From contig CAZZEC010000006.1 of assembly GCA_964652565.1 (NCBI GenBank), positions 1 to 64,000 on the forward strand: a stretch of 64,000 nt of DNA. Direction: 5' to 3'. Of the stretch, positions 18,865-28,311 are shown piece after piece. Every line of letters starts with the position of its first letter. The stretch's first letter is position 1. The stretch comes from JBCCTX01 sp964652565 (GTDB taxonomy: Bacteria; Bacteroidota; Bacteroidia; J057). The translations under genes were made by a program, and so were the position numbers. The notes beneath the pieces were generated by a model that was not told the origin of the DNA, ran no database searches, and worked only from the letters and a program-made list of their open reading frames with translations.

Positions 18865-21240
18865 TTAGGGTTTTTCAAGGGTTTTCTGAAATAATTCATA
18901 TATCCTGCGATACTCATCCGCCCAACTGGTTGATTCTTTGAACCCATGGCCTTCCATAGGAAACACGGCTAGTTCCCAGTTTTCTTTTCCAAGCTCAATG
19001 AACCGTTGGGATAACCTCACAACATCCTGAAATTGTACATTGGTATCTATCATGCCATGTAACATCAATAAAGGATCATTTAGGCCTTCTGCATGATAGA
19101 TGGGAGAACTTCTCCTGTAGGCAATACTGTCCTCTACAGGGGTATTCAGAATATTAGAAGTGTATGAATGATTGTAATGCGCCCAATCAGTTACTGATCG
19201 CAAGGCTGCACCCGAAGCAAAGGTCTCCGATTCCAGAAACAATGCCATCAAAGTGATAAAGCCTCCATAGGAACCTCCATATATCCCAATACGTGTGCTA
19301 TCAATGTCGTATTGGTCTATTAAATATTTAGCACCATCCACATGATCTGTGAGATCTTTCCCTCCCATGTGTCTGTATATGCCTGTTCTCCAATTTCTTC
19401 CATATCCAGCACTTCCTCTGTAGTCGATATCCATAACAGTATATCCACGTTCTACCAAAAAGTTATGAAACATGTATTCCCTGTAGTAACTACTCCACCA
19501 TTTATGGGCATTTTGTAGATAGCCTGCTCCATGAACAAATATCACAGCACTGCCATTCTTTATGTCTTCCTGTGGTTCGTAGACCCTGGCAAATACCAAC
19601 GCGCTATCTCTGGCTGGAAATGGAATGAGTTCAGGGATACGCCAGGAATACTCCTCAAATACTTCTGTCAGCGACTCAGTAACACGCTTCATTTTACTTC
19701 CGGGTTTGTTTTTCATCACATACAGTTCCCAGGGTTGGTTGAAACTTGAGTACCTTACAGCCAGATATTCTTCATCGGGTGAGAGATAGATATTATGTGC
19801 GCCTGTCTCATCTGTAACTTGTTCTTTTTCTGTGCCATCTATACTTAAGTGATAGAAGTGTTTTTCACCGGGATGCACCTCATTTGTCGTGAGATAAAAG
19901 GTAGATTTATCATCGGAAAGTATTACATCCTGAACTTCATACGCCCCACTAGTCAGTGCCTGGGTTTCTTTTGTCTCTATATGAGTAACATATAGATGAG
20001 CGTATCCCGTCTTTTCTGATAGGTACCAAACGGTTTCTCCTTCCCTCAACCATCCGAGATTACCCTTGGAAAAATTGTAGTTGGATATCCCTGGCCCACC
20101 TACCCAGGCCTCGTCTCTTTGGTGGTCAATAAGCTCCCAAGATCCATTTTCCATATCCAGGACAACGATCCATCGATCCTTGTTATCTTGAGACCGAACT
20201 ACAGAAATGCCATAACTTCCATCTTTGGTAAATGTGGGAGGCGCAATATATGTCTTTCTGGGGTGTTCATAATTGGGTACCCAAGTACTATCCTGATGCA
20301 GGTAATCTTTGAGAAACTCAGGTTTTTTGTAAAAGCCCGGTAGACTGTCTACCGATATCTGATAGGTTGTATCCAAACGACGATCATAAATCCAACTCTC
20401 AAACACATTTTGAGGACTACCCACCTTAGGACGAGAACGAAGTTGGTCCAGATAACCAGAGGTAGTTACATACGAAGGGACTTGTGTGGGTTTATCCTTG
20501 GCATCTTCCATCAGGGTATAAAAGAAAAATCTCTGTTGAGGGTCAGTTTCTAATGTAATAAGGGATTTATCACCCAGATATATTTCTAATGGCCTTTCGG
20601 GTTTTAGGGAATCACTTCTCTTATCAGTTAACATTGAAAGACTTTCTCGTTCTCTCAATATGTCAAAATAAGCAAGCTGGTCTCGTTTAAGCCAATCGTC
20701 TTGTAGCGACAATTTGGGTTCATCTTGAGGTTTTGTCCCTTCCTTAAATTGTGTGAGTTGTATGGTAGTACCTTCGTCTATAGACCAGGCATAGTAATTG
20801 TCTCCTTGTTTATACAAAATATGAAGCTGGTCCTGAGTAAACATGGGGTCTCTCTCTCGAACAACAGTTTGTGTGATCTGTATGGTAGTCCCGATTCTCA
20901 GGTCATGTAAATATAGATCCCCTCCTTTCTCATATACACTCAACGTTTTATTCTCATTGAATCGATAGTTGGGTGGGATGAGGGATTTTCTCTCGTCTAA
21001 CCTGAGCTTTCGAGGTGAAGAAGCTTTGATATCTGTTTGGAAGATAGATCTCAACGAATCCTGTTGAGGATTCCAGCTAAAGTAGATATTTCTGCTATCG
21101 TCAGACCAATATATATTTTCAGGAAGATACCCTACAAAAGATTCTCCTTTCATAATCTCTCGGAGTGATAAGGTATCCTGGCAATATATGTGAGACAACA
21201 TTGTGTGTAAGAACAGAACAAGAACAAGTACAACTTTCAT
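18865..21240 (-). CDS. S9-family prolyl oligopeptidase / dipeptidyl-peptidase IV-like serine peptidase
   Basis: The 791-residue exported peptidase has a signal peptide ending near HIYC-Q. An N-terminal WD/TolB-like beta-propeller (about 30-520) carries repeated strands such as YFSWNPQQDS and PMFTQDQL. The C-terminal S9 catalytic domain has the nucleophile motif GGSYGG (Ser657), Asp732 in GMID and His765 in EGHGF. Family members cleave short, often proline-containing peptides in the periplasm or outside the cell. It is 27 bp upstream of no further minus gene, but the small secreted protein at 21268 precedes it closely, suggesting co-transcription. Specificity for X-Pro dipeptides cannot be assigned. 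Confidence 0.92.
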   Translation of the reverse strand: MKVVLVLVLFLHTMLSHIYCQDTLSLREIMKGESFVGYLPENIYWSDDSRNIYFSWNPQQDSLRSIFQTDIKASSPRKLRLDERKSLIPPNYRFNENKTLSVYEKGGDLYLHDLRIGTTIQITQTVVRERDPMFTQDQLHILYKQGDNYYAWSIDEGTTIQLTQFKEGTKPQDEPKLSLQDDWLKRDQLAYFDILRERESLSMLTDKRSDSLKPERPLEIYLGDKSLITLETDPQQRFFFYTLMEDAKDKPTQVPSYVTTSGYLDQLRSRPKVGSPQNVFESWIYDRRLDTTYQISVDSLPGFYKKPEFLKDYLHQDSTWVPNYEHPRKTYIAPPTFTKDGSYGISVVRSQDNKDRWIVVLDMENGSWELIDHQRDEAWVGGPGISNYNFSKGNLGWLREGETVWYLSEKTGYAHLYVTHIETKETQALTSGAYEVQDVILSDDKSTFYLTTNEVHPGEKHFYHLSIDGTEKEQVTDETGAHNIYLSPDEEYLAVRYSSFNQPWELYVMKNKPGSKMKRVTESLTEVFEEYSWRIPELIPFPARDSALVFARVYEPQEDIKNGSAVIFVHGAGYLQNAHKWWSSYYREYMFHNFLVERGYTVMDIDYRGSAGYGRNWRTGIYRHMGGKDLTDHVDGAKYLIDQYDIDSTRIGIYGGSYGGFITLMALFLESETFASGAALRSVTDWAHYNHSYTSNILNTPVEDSIAYRRSSPIYHAEGLNDPLLMLHGMIDTNVQFQDVVRLSQRFIELGKENWELAVFPMEGHGFKESTSWADEYRRIYELFQKTLEKP

Positions 21241-21267
21241 ATATGAATCCTTTGGTTGAAAACTAAC

Positions 21268-21807
21268 TTAATTATCAATAAGCACAGCCCATGGGCGGTG
21301 AAATAGGCGCCATTTTCCGTTTACAAATACCAATATATCATAAGCTGACCCCAATTTCATCCCAGGTTGAATAAATTTAAACCGATAGAAGGTCAACGCT
21401 GGCTTGAAATAAGGTGCAAATTCACGATAGCCGCCTGGAAAGTAACGAGCTTCCCCGCTATACGCTTGTAGATCCTCAGTGGTCGCAGACCATAGTACAT
21501 ATTCAGTCTGGTCCTCTAATAATGGATGTACATATATATCGGCAATTCTTCTAAGACGTTTGTGGAATTTGTACACTTTTTTTCGGTATAATGGAAAGAA
21601 TACTGCTTCATAGTCTGCTTCTGTAGGTATAAGACTATCAGTAAGCATACGCTGTTCTTCCTCGCTGGCATTAAGAACGAATGTAAGCATTTGTTCGACT
21701 CCTTCTCGAGTAGGAGCAAACGCTGGAATGGTATCTAATTGAGCATAACAGGTACGAAAAAGAGTCTGGACACATACTAGAGCAAGCAGGATAACATATT
21801 TTTTCAT
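21268..21807 (-). CDS. Small exported protein of unknown function
   Basis: The Met codon at 21805-21807 gives MKKYVILLALVCVQTLF, a clear signal peptide. The longer open frame to 21861 would overlap queG and add an unlikely N-terminus, so the shorter start is preferred. The mature part of about 155 residues is mixed alpha/beta and ends with the segment AYDILVFVNGKWRLFHRPWAVLI, which resembles a cystatin/SnoaL-like fold end. No catalytic motif is recognised. It lies 27 bp upstream of the S9 peptidase on the same strand, so the two may be co-expressed. Confidence 0.75.
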   Translation of the reverse strand: MKKYVILLALVCVQTLFRTCYAQLDTIPAFAPTREGVEQMLTFVLNASEEEQRMLTDSLIPTEADYEAVFFPLYRKKVYKFHKRLRRIADIYVHPLLEDQTEYVLWSATTEDLQAYSGEARYFPGGYREFAPYFKPALTFYRFKFIQPGMKLGSAYDILVFVNGKWRLFHRPWAVLIDN

Positions 21808-21860
21808 AACTTTTTTCTGGGATGTCAATACTAGAAAAAAACAAAGGGAATGAAAAGTCA

Positions 21861-22805
21861 ATGGATAAGGGAAGACTTACACATGTGATAAAAGAAAAAG
21901 GGATTCAACTGGGATTTGATATGATTGGCGTATCAGCGGCCGTACAGCTCGAAGAAGAAGCCAGAGATTTGGAAGAGTGGTTGGAGAAAGGACTCCATGG
22001 AAAAATGCAGTACATGGAAAATCACTTTGATAAGCGTATTGATCCCACAAAGCTTGTTGAGGGAGCTTTATCAGTCATAAGTGTCATTCACAATTATTAT
22101 CCTGCTACAGATTACAGCACTGAATATAAAGGTCCTAAAATATCGAAATATGCCTGGGGTGAGGATTATCACAAAGTCCTCAAACGAAAAATGTATGAAT
22201 TATTTCGTTATATCCAGGAACAGTCAGAGCAGGAAATTTCTGGAAGGGTATTTGTTGATTCTGCTCCTGTGATGGATAAGATTTGGGCTAAACGATCTGG
22301 CTTAGGTTGGATTGGAAAACATACTAATCTCATTACTCCGCGAAAAGGTTCTTACTTTTTTATTGGAGAAATCATATTAAACCTTGAGCTTGATTACGAT
22401 GGTCCAATTAAAGATTTTTGTGGGACTTGTACCAGATGCATTGATGCATGCCCTACCGATGCATTAACTCCTTATAAGATAGATGCCAGTAAATGTATTT
22501 CCTACCTCACCATTGAATTGAGAGAGGAAATGCCATCATCCTTTGTGGAAAGTTCAGAGGGCTGGATCTATGGCTGTGATATCTGTCAGGAGGTATGTCC
22601 CTGGAATCGCTTTTCTAAGCCTCAAACAGGAGTATTTGATGTATTAGAACATGCGAAATTATCGGTAGATGAATGGGAGGAAATGGATGAGAAAACTTTT
22701 AAAAAACTTACAAAAAAAACGGCCATGAATCGTGTTAAGTGGAACAAAATGAAAGATAACCTGAGAGTATTTCGGTTATGGGAAAAAAGGAAAATAGATG
22801 AGTGA
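21861..22805 (+). CDS. queG: Epoxyqueuosine reductase QueG
   Basis: This iron-sulfur, cobalamin-dependent enzyme carries out the last step of queuosine biosynthesis in tRNA (epoxyqueuosine to queuosine). With the start at 21861 (MDKGRLTHVIK) the protein has 314 residues, close to the family length. FVDSAP carries the catalytic Asp (about 133). Two 4Fe-4S ferredoxin-type clusters are supplied by CGTCTRCIDACP (about 187-198), KCISY and GCDICQEVCPW (about 238-248). An upstream in-frame ATG at 21822 overlaps the divergent gene's start and is less likely. A purine-rich stretch (AAAGGGAA) precedes 21861. The RDD protein follows 15 bp downstream, probably in one transcript. Confidence 0.96.
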   Translation: MDKGRLTHVIKEKGIQLGFDMIGVSAAVQLEEEARDLEEWLEKGLHGKMQYMENHFDKRIDPTKLVEGALSVISVIHNYYPATDYSTEYKGPKISKYAWGEDYHKVLKRKMYELFRYIQEQSEQEISGRVFVDSAPVMDKIWAKRSGLGWIGKHTNLITPRKGSYFFIGEIILNLELDYDGPIKDFCGTCTRCIDACPTDALTPYKIDASKCISYLTIELREEMPSSFVESSEGWIYGCDICQEVCPWNRFSKPQTGVFDVLEHAKLSVDEWEEMDEKTFKKLTKKTAMNRVKWNKMKDNLRVFRLWEKRKIDE

Positions 22806-22820
22806 TTAATACAAAAGTAC

Positions 22821-23528
22821 ATGCATACTATTAGCATACACACGAGTCAAAATATAGATTTAGAATATCCTATTGCCAGTCTAAGTGATAGAATCGTCGC
22901 CGTATTTGTGGATATTTTGGTCATGATTGGCTATATGATTGTCTGGGTAATCCTACAGCGTTATAGCGAATGGGAAATAAGTAATACGGCCTGGGTAGTC
23001 ATTGCCATCCCCCTTTCAATGTATTCATTACTCAATGAAATCTTTTTTAACGGGCAAAGTATTGGGAAAAGACTGATGAATATCAGAGTAGTGAGATTAG
23101 ATGGAAGGCAGGCCACCCTATCGTCCCTTTTACTCAGATGGCTGCTCAGACCCATAGACTTGTGGGCATCCAATGGTCTCATTGGTCTCATTAGTATATC
23201 GGTCAGCAAACAGGCACAAAGACTCGGCGATATTGCTGCTGGCACAACGGTTATTAAACTGAAAATAGTGGTGGAATTCTGGGATTCCATATTTACAGAA
23301 GTCCAGGAAGATTATGTAGTCCAATTTCCGGAAATCGAAATGTTGTCAGATAGAGACATGGCTATTCTAAAAGATGTACTAGATATGGGAATCAACACAG
23401 ATAACAAAGATTTACTCGGAAGGCTGGCAGATAAGGTAAAAGCCGTAACGGGTATATCTTCAACGATGGATGACCGTACACTTTTACAGACGATCCTGAA
23501 GGATTACAATTTTATATATGGGCAATAG
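22821..23528 (+). CDS. RDD-family membrane protein
   Basis: The 235-residue protein has an N-terminal RDD domain. The Arg and Asp are in SLSDRIVAVFVDILVM, three to four hydrophobic segments follow within residues 25-150, and a GQSIGKRLMNIRVVRLDG signature is present. The soluble C-terminus (about 155-235) includes PEIEMLSDRDMAILKDVL. RDD proteins are inner-membrane proteins of mostly unknown function; some are linked to sodium or compatible-solute transport. It is 15 bp after queG on the same strand. Its stop converges with the TPR lipoprotein on the opposite strand. Confidence 0.88.
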   Translation: MHTISIHTSQNIDLEYPIASLSDRIVAVFVDILVMIGYMIVWVILQRYSEWEISNTAWVVIAIPLSMYSLLNEIFFNGQSIGKRLMNIRVVRLDGRQATLSSLLLRWLLRPIDLWASNGLIGLISISVSKQAQRLGDIAAGTTVIKLKIVVEFWDSIFTEVQEDYVVQFPEIEMLSDRDMAILKDVLDMGINTDNKDLLGRLADKVKAVTGISSTMDDRTLLQTILKDYNFIYGQ

Positions 23529-23562
23529 TGTATTCAATTTCAAGGAGGATGTTACATCTATG

Positions 23563-26325
23563 CTACTCCCTCAGCACTTCGCGATAAAATGCCACGTAAT
23601 CTTCCATGCGTTTATTGGAATATGATACCCTAAAATTGGATTGCGTGGAATAAAAAATGGGATGTGTATCATTATCCAGTATTTGTTGACCGAGATCTGA
23701 ACTCAGGAAAGCATCAATATAGCTTTGAGCAGTTTCTGTATCGGGAAAACTGTTGATATATGGTACCAGATGCGTTTGATGATAATCAAATACAAACGCC
23801 TTGAGGTTTTCCCCACCTTGAGCTTGTTCGTTGTATTCGGTCAACAGATTTCTGAGTTCATTTTTAGCAATTTTGTCTTTAGGGATAAACATTAAAACAA
23901 ACAGTTTGTCATTGGGCTTAATATCTGCTGTAAACCCTTCAAAACGAGGGTCTATAGCCCCCTTATCTGAAGTACCAGCATCTGTAGTATCAGCAGTTGG
24001 ACTGAGCGAAGTATTTGCTGGGGTCTCGATATTGATTTGTTCGGGAAATCCAGAGGATTCTGATACCTTCTCAGGTGCGCCTGTGAAACCTGCTCTTAGT
24101 AGGGCAAGCGTTTCGTCGGCGGGTGTTTTTACATCCGAGTTTGGATACTCCAGAGTTACTTTGGTAAGTATGGCTTCCAGGCTGTCTGTTAACCCTACAA
24201 ACCCATAAGACATCCCTCTAATATATTCCATTCGAGCCTGGTCCAGACCTGGTTTATCAATGTATTCATCTAGCAGGAATTCACTAAATCCTAAAGAGGT
24301 AATAAATTGTCTTTGCCTGTAAGCCTTATACAATCCTTCATAAGCAAATATGAATTCAGCTTCTTCCTCCTTGAAATCTTCTGGATCAAGTCCTTGTATC
24401 AAATATGAATATATGGAATTAGGATATTCATTGAGGATAAGACTTTTCTGAGCATTTGCTAGGGGATTATCTCTTTGGGTATAGAGCTTATATAGAGCAT
24501 ATCTGGCACGAAGGGAAAATTCAGAGTTGTCATACCGGTCGAGCATCTCTTCGAATGTCTTAATGGCAGAATCTGGTTCATTTAGGTTCTGACTATATAT
24601 CTGTCCCAATGAATAATAGGCCTCTTCTATTTTCATATTCGTGTTAGCAATCTCATCTTCTGTCCGAGGTATAGTCTGGTAAAAAGAAGCCTTATCTCCA
24701 TACTGCTGGACCATAGAGCTATCTGCTCCAGCATCAGCTATATTTGTATCATCTCCATAGTCATCACCGAATCCGGCAGCCTTATTGCTTCTCCGCCAGT
24801 GATCTTCATTGGTTCGTTTGCCCCATTTTCGCTCAAACTCGATCTTTCCACTTATTACAGTACTCGGATCGTCAAAATACCAACCCTGGCTATTGCTGTT
24901 ATTTCCCGGTGTTCGCTGCTGATTAAATTGATTTAATTGATTGAGTCGATACAGATCATTATTGGAATTTGCATTATTCTTATTAGCTGCAGCTTCTGCT
25001 TCCAACCGTGCCTGTTCTTCAGCTATTCTTTGTTGCTCTGCCTCGTATACAGAATCCACATACGCATTCAATTGATCTTCTGGCAAGCTGGCTAACCACA
25101 GCATACTATCCTGGAAAGCAATGGTCTCTTTTGCGCGGATATATTTCTGCATGGTTTTAGCCACGCGTGTATATTCAGTATATTCAGGCGCACGTGAGGG
25201 TATCACTTGAGCCGCACTATCATAGTAAGCACTTGCTTTGGGGTAGTGTTGAAATTCGTAGAAATAGATATCTCCGACCTTGTAATAGGAAATGGCCTTT
25301 TGTCGATTATTTCTTACTGATGCCTGAATAGATTGTTGTAGATAATCCAATGCAGGCATCAAAGAATCCTTCTTCAGTTCCAAACGAGCAGATTGAAAGT
25401 AGACCTGATCCAGGAATTCTTCGTTTTTTTCATCACGTGCAAGTTTTTTTAAGTATTTGTATATTTTCTTATCATCATCCTCACCCGCCTGATAGTCGAC
25501 CATAAGCTCTGCAATTTTGATCTTAGACTGAAAGATAAAGTCGTAGTCATTAGTATGCCTTTTTACTTTCTGGAACTGTACCAGACTTCGTGCGTAATCT
25601 TCCTCTTGTTCATATAGCTGGCCAAGCAGGTAATGCGAACGCGCTCTGCGTTCAAACCCCTTGATTCGCTTCATATTTTCTTCGAGGAGACTAATGGCAT
25701 TTTCATTGTCGCCTTCTTCTATGGCTAATTGTGCCTGAAAGATGGCGACATCTCCCTGAAGGCGTCCCTTAGGAGTATAAGCAGGATTTTCTGTGATGAA
25801 TTCAGCCAGTACATCTTTAGCCAGCGCTACATTGTCCATCATATAATAAGCTTTGGCTTTCCAGAAATACACTTCGTAAATATCTTCGAACTCTGTGAAG
25901 TTGTTGAGCACTTCGTCAAAGTTTTGCATAGCTAAACGATATTCGTGCTTATAAAATCGCAGCTTCCCATTCAAAAATCGACAATTATCGATAAAATTAC
26001 TGTGTGGATGTTTGAATATTAGTATATCGTTTTTTTTGATGGCGTCCGCAAACTCCGTTTCATATTTAGGATTTTCTTCGTCTCCATAATATATGATATC
26101 AATAAAACCGAGACCATCGAATTCATATTCTCTCTCTAACTCCTTGACTGTTAGGGTAAAAAGTTCCTCCGCATTATAGTAATAATTAAACAGGGAGGTC
26201 ATATTATGGTAGGTTCTTCCCATCATCGTCGTATTCTGCCTACTACATGAAAACATTGCAAGTCCTGAAAGGATTAGCAAAAAAATTGTATGTTTGTAAG
26301 AAGATATTTTTGTTTTTTCCATCAT
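23563..26325 (-). CDS. porW: PorW/SprE-like TPR lipoprotein of the type IX secretion machinery
   Basis: The 920-residue lipoprotein (lipobox Cys27, LAMFSC) begins the mature region with RTYHNMTSLFNYYYNAEELF, which resembles the start of SprE (Flavobacterium) and PorW (Porphyromonas). Many TPR helices follow (about 90-420 and 560-740), with an Asn/Gln-rich linker around 455-490. The C-terminal domain ends in FYSTQSNFRVSYSNKRMEDYVAFYREVL, a phosphorothioate-like ASKHA-free SprE tail. Known role of the family: outer-membrane component needed for T9SS secretion and gliding. The T9SS sorting tails encoded elsewhere in this window fit. A minus-strand TATATTTG box lies at 26364-26371. If not PorW, it is a generic TPR lipoprotein. 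Confidence 0.75.
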   Translation of the reverse strand: MMEKTKISSYKHTIFLLILSGLAMFSCSRQNTTMMGRTYHNMTSLFNYYYNAEELFTLTVKELEREYEFDGLGFIDIIYYGDEENPKYETEFADAIKKNDILIFKHPHSNFIDNCRFLNGKLRFYKHEYRLAMQNFDEVLNNFTEFEDIYEVYFWKAKAYYMMDNVALAKDVLAEFITENPAYTPKGRLQGDVAIFQAQLAIEEGDNENAISLLEENMKRIKGFERRARSHYLLGQLYEQEEDYARSLVQFQKVKRHTNDYDFIFQSKIKIAELMVDYQAGEDDDKKIYKYLKKLARDEKNEEFLDQVYFQSARLELKKDSLMPALDYLQQSIQASVRNNRQKAISYYKVGDIYFYEFQHYPKASAYYDSAAQVIPSRAPEYTEYTRVAKTMQKYIRAKETIAFQDSMLWLASLPEDQLNAYVDSVYEAEQQRIAEEQARLEAEAAANKNNANSNNDLYRLNQLNQFNQQRTPGNNSNSQGWYFDDPSTVISGKIEFERKWGKRTNEDHWRRSNKAAGFGDDYGDDTNIADAGADSSMVQQYGDKASFYQTIPRTEDEIANTNMKIEEAYYSLGQIYSQNLNEPDSAIKTFEEMLDRYDNSEFSLRARYALYKLYTQRDNPLANAQKSLILNEYPNSIYSYLIQGLDPEDFKEEEAEFIFAYEGLYKAYRQRQFITSLGFSEFLLDEYIDKPGLDQARMEYIRGMSYGFVGLTDSLEAILTKVTLEYPNSDVKTPADETLALLRAGFTGAPEKVSESSGFPEQINIETPANTSLSPTADTTDAGTSDKGAIDPRFEGFTADIKPNDKLFVLMFIPKDKIAKNELRNLLTEYNEQAQGGENLKAFVFDYHQTHLVPYINSFPDTETAQSYIDAFLSSDLGQQILDNDTHPIFYSTQSNFRVSYSNKRMEDYVAFYREVLRE

Positions 26326-26397
26326 AAACTATACTTATACAGCAATTCCACTCGTTGGTTAAGCAAATATAATATATATAGATGTAAGCGTACTCTT

Positions 26398-27300
26398 ATG
26401 TTAAAGCGTATTTTTCAAAATTGGCGTTATAAATTGCTCAAAAAGTACAGAGTAGAGGTGATAGATGATGTTACGCTTTCTCATGCAAAAGTATTTACTT
26501 ACAGACCTCTGAAATTTGTTATTATTGGACTTATTTCCTCAATTTTACTGATTGGAGGTACAACCTCTTTGATCTTTTTTGTACCTTTTATACGCAAACA
26601 AATTCCTGGATATTTGAATCCTGCTGTAAAAGAACAACAGGCGCAGCTCATGAACAAGGTACAAATATTAGGACAGCAGATAGAAATGCGGGATTCATTG
26701 ATTAAAACCCTTCAGAATTCTTTGCTCAATGGTCAAAAGTTGCCTGATATGGAGATCGATGATCTTGAAGAGATAGATTTTACACCTGCTTCTGCCTCAT
26801 CTGAAGCATCACAGGAAGATGAACCCGCTGCTAATTCCCCATCTGACAATGCTAGCAGTAAGATTTCGGGTGATTTTGTCTCAGAACAGAAATCTGTCTC
26901 TTTTACCTCCCATTATATTTCTCCGATTAATAATCTTTTTTCACCGGTAAATAACGGAAAAGTAAGTAACCCCTTTAATACAGATAAACAACACTATGGG
27001 TTAGACTTAGTCGCTGAAGAAAATGAACTGGTACGGGCAGCCGCAGATGGCTTTGTCATTATGGCGGAGTATCACGAAGAAAGTGGATACGTGATAGGGA
27101 TCTCCAGTAGAGACGAAGTTATTACCTTTTATAAACACAATAGTACGTTGCATAAAAAAGTTGGGGACTATGTATATGCCGGGGAGTCCATCGCAGTGAT
27201 GGGCAATTCAGGCGAGAATTCTACCGGACCACACCTACATTTTGAACTTTGGTACAGAGGTACACCGTTAGATCCCTCAATGTATATTAATTTTAATTGA
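26398..27300 (+). CDS. M23-family metallopeptidase (LytM-type murein hydrolase)
   Basis: The ATG at 26398 gives a 300-residue protein; the earlier frame from 26290 would overlap the divergent gene start. There is a short cytoplasmic N-terminus, one transmembrane helix (about 40-65), a coiled-coil-like periplasmic stem (about 75-110), an acidic Ser/Glu-rich linker and a C-terminal peptidase M23 domain. The zinc motifs HYGLDL (HxxxD) and GPHLHFEL (HxH) are present. Members cut peptide cross-links in peptidoglycan or activate amidases. The bactofilin gene follows 28 bp later. Bactofilin-M23 pairs are known from other bacteria, where the filament localises the peptidase to shape the cell wall. 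Confidence 0.93.
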   Translation: MLKRIFQNWRYKLLKKYRVEVIDDVTLSHAKVFTYRPLKFVIIGLISSILLIGGTTSLIFFVPFIRKQIPGYLNPAVKEQQAQLMNKVQILGQQIEMRDSLIKTLQNSLLNGQKLPDMEIDDLEEIDFTPASASSEASQEDEPAANSPSDNASSKISGDFVSEQKSVSFTSHYISPINNLFSPVNNGKVSNPFNTDKQHYGLDLVAEENELVRAAADGFVIMAEYHEESGYVIGISSRDEVITFYKHNSTLHKKVGDYVYAGESIAVMGNSGENSTGPHLHFELWYRGTPLDPSMYINFN

Positions 27301-27328
27301 AATTTTATCTCATTAAAGTACCTGCATT

Positions 27329-27868
27329 ATGTTTGGAAACAATAAAAATGAACCCATTAGATCTGCTCCTTCTCCGACACCAGGTGGGAAAGGGAACGAA
27401 TCTAGAATTAACAAAGTAGCCACCGGTACAGTAATTGTCGGTGATGTGAATGCCGAAGGCGATTTTCGCGTGGAAGGTAAAGTGATAGGTAATCTTGTAT
27501 GTAGCTCCAGGCTGGTAGTAAGCGAAACGGGTTATATCGAGGGAACTGTCGATGCCAAAAACATTACGGTTGAAGGAGAAATCCGCGGTAATGTAATCAC
27601 TCGTGAAATTCTTCAAATTGACAAAACAGGAAAGATCTACGGTGACGTGTTTACGCAAAAACTAGTCGTGCAGGTAGGTGCTGTATTTACTGGCAATAGC
27701 TACATGAGTGAAGCGGCTAAAGATGTATTGAGCAAAGCTCCTCAGAAATCTAAAGACCTACTTGAAAAAGTAACTGAATCCACTCGCGCTTTGTCTAATG
27801 GCAAACAAGAAGAGTCCAATGGACAGGAGTCAAGATCTCCTCAAATGGCATCAATGGCTTCTAAGTAA
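27329..27868 (+). CDS. Bactofilin (polymer-forming cytoskeletal protein)
   Basis: The 179-residue protein has a disordered N-terminus with a short APSPTPGG stretch. A bactofilin beta-helix (about 34-125) consists of repeated short strands, for example VIVGDVNAEGDFRVEGKVIG and VDAKNITVEGEIRGNVITRE. A variable C-terminal tail rich in Ser and Gln follows. Bactofilins polymerise without nucleotide at the inner membrane. It is directly downstream of the M23 peptidase gene and upstream of the atp genes, the same neighbourhood known in many Bacteroidota. A terminator follows at 28013-28050, so the peptidase-bactofilin pair is probably its own operon. Confidence 0.95.
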   Translation: MFGNNKNEPIRSAPSPTPGGKGNESRINKVATGTVIVGDVNAEGDFRVEGKVIGNLVCSSRLVVSETGYIEGTVDAKNITVEGEIRGNVITREILQIDKTGKIYGDVFTQKLVVQVGAVFTGNSYMSEAAKDVLSKAPQKSKDLLEKVTESTRALSNGKQEESNGQESRSPQMASMASK

Positions 27869-28012
27869 TTGATACGCACCGGAAGGTAACTAGTGTGAGC
27901 TCAATCTACTTTAAAGAAATTATCGTATTAATCTGAAAATTCCTTCTTTCAAGATTAATCGTGTCATTACATTCACTCGAATCACTAATATAAGTGGCGC
28001 TCAAAATTTAAT

Positions 28013-28050
28013 AGAGGGAAAGCCACTGTATCTTTCCCTCTTATTTTTTA
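28013..28050 (+). terminator. Rho-independent terminator after the bactofilin gene
   Basis: AGAGGGAAAG and CTTTCCCTCT form a perfect 10-bp stem with a 9-nt loop, followed by TATTTTTTA. It separates the bactofilin unit from the atp operon. Confidence 0.85.
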
Positions 28051-28092
28051 TTACCTTTAACCTATTTGTATAAAATAAGGTGATAGGTAATT

Positions 28093-28311
28093 ATGGATCC
28101 TGAAAAACCTCCCCAAAAACCGATCAATGAGTATGTGAAGTACACAAGCATAGGATTTGAAGTACTGGCATATATTCTCATCTTTGTTGGAGGGGGCTAT
28201 TACTTAGACAAATGGCTCGATACCAATCCCTGGTTTACATTATCGTTGTCTCTACTGGGATGTGGCGTTGCTATGTATGTTATTATAAAAAAATTAGGCA
28301 ATGTAAAGTAA
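28093..28311 (+). CDS. atpZ: AtpZ/AtpI-family ATP synthase accessory protein
   Basis: The 72-residue protein has two transmembrane helices (about 18-36 and 44-62) around VGGGYYLDKWLDTNPWFTL, the AtpZ/AtpI signature with Gly and Asp in the first hairpin. Homologues assist assembly of the c-ring or act as an accessory ion carrier. It is the first gene of the atp cluster, and its stop codon abuts the next open frame. Confidence 0.88.
   Translation: MDPEKPPQKPINEYVKYTSIGFEVLAYILIFVGGGYYLDKWLDTNPWFTLSLSLLGCGVAMYVIIKKLGNVK

Noticed and set aside
21808..21861. Longer start of the small exported protein gene
   Set aside because: It would overlap queG and place an unlikely N-terminus before the signal peptide; the Met at 21807 fits better.
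26290..26397. Upstream start of the M23 peptidase
   Set aside because: This extension overlaps the divergent porW-like start and encodes an unnatural segment; the ATG at 26398 is preferred.
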